From NCBI GenBank assembly GCA_041689775.1, contig JBDNFP010000429.1, forward strand, positions 1-6,567: DNA of 6,567 nt, in the 5' to 3' direction. The translations under genes and the position numbers were made by a program. Below, piece after piece: positions 6,477 to 6,567 of this stretch; the first letter of the stretch is position 1, and each line of letters begins with the position of its first letter. This DNA is from JBDNFP01 sp041689775 (GTDB lineage Bacteria; Bacteroidota; Bacteroidia; Cytophagales; Spirosomataceae). The notes below the pieces were generated by a model that saw only the letters and a program-made list of their open reading frames with translations, did no database searches and was not told the origin of the DNA.

Positions 6477-6567
6477 ATGAAAACTATATTTTTTTTACTC
6501 ATTATATCCACCTTGTTTTTAAGTAGCTGCGCTATTATTCGTCCAGGTGAAGTTGGGGTAAAGCAAA
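6477..6567 (+). CDS. SPFH/Band 7 (prohibitin-like) lipoprotein, N-terminal part only
   Basis: An ATG at 6477 opens a frame that runs to the window edge (30 complete codons). It encodes a lysine, a hydrophobic stretch (IFFLLIISTLF) and an ideal lipobox LSSC with Cys18 as the lipidated residue, followed by AIIRPGEVGVKQ. The segment (I/V)xxGExGVK straight after the Cys is how Bacteroidota Band 7/SPFH lipoproteins begin; these usually run to about 250-300 aa and form membrane-associated oligomeric assemblies of uncertain role. An ATG 9 bp upstream (6468) is in another frame that soon stops, so 6477 is the better start. Only about a tenth of the protein is visible, so the family call rests on this motif. 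Confidence 0.7.
   Translation, partial: MKTIFFLLIISTLFLSSCAIIRPGEVGVKQ

Noticed and set aside
6269..6511. Minus-strand 80-codon open frame over the AT-rich divergent region
   Set aside because: Low-complexity Ile/Leu/Phe/Lys-rich translation, overlaps the promoter region and start of the SPFH lipoprotein on the other strand, and resembles no protein.

Overview
The window looks like Bacteroidota chromosome, most likely from a Cytophagales-type bacterium. Four things suggest this: start codons lack clear Shine-Dalgarno sequences, lipoprotein signals are abundant, the central genes are polysaccharide-utilisation enzymes (a GH141-like parallel beta-helix enzyme and type I sulfatases), and the right edge carries an SPFH/Band 7 lipoprotein start of a style common in this phylum. 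The exact taxon is inference.

Layout. (1) Positions 1-1000 are AT-rich (about 30-33% GC in the stretches I counted). They hold the tail of an unidentified protein, then a 2-oxoglutarate/Fe(II) dioxygenase of the AlkB/ALKBH8 type broken by a one-base frameshift, then a roughly 107-bp imperfect palindrome in non-coding DNA. (2) Positions 963-1802 (minus strand) hold a 259-aa predicted lipoprotein with a convincing intrinsic terminator. (3) Positions 1937-6242 (minus strand, richer in GC at about 42-58% in sampled blocks) hold, in transcription order, a decayed region ending in a sulfatase C-terminal tail, an intact 447-aa type I sulfatase with a CTPSR formylglycine motif, a 789-aa secreted GH141-like beta-helix enzyme with a C-terminal PDZ domain, and a 42-codon ORF that overlaps its stop as ATGA. 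(4) Positions 6243-6567 are very AT-rich and carry a divergent, truncated SPFH-family lipoprotein gene.

How it may work together. The sulfatase and the GH141-PDZ enzyme are same-strand neighbours 79 bp apart and both have export signals, so they plausibly act in turn on a sulfated, fucose- or xylose-containing glycan: desulfation followed by glycosidic cleavage. The sulfatase relic directly upstream suggests the locus once carried two tandem sulfatases. No SusC/SusD pair, regulator or transporter is visible here. The AlkB relic and its palindrome look like a separate, possibly cassette-like, accessory insertion. No CRISPR array, tRNA, rRNA or recognisable insertion sequence was seen.
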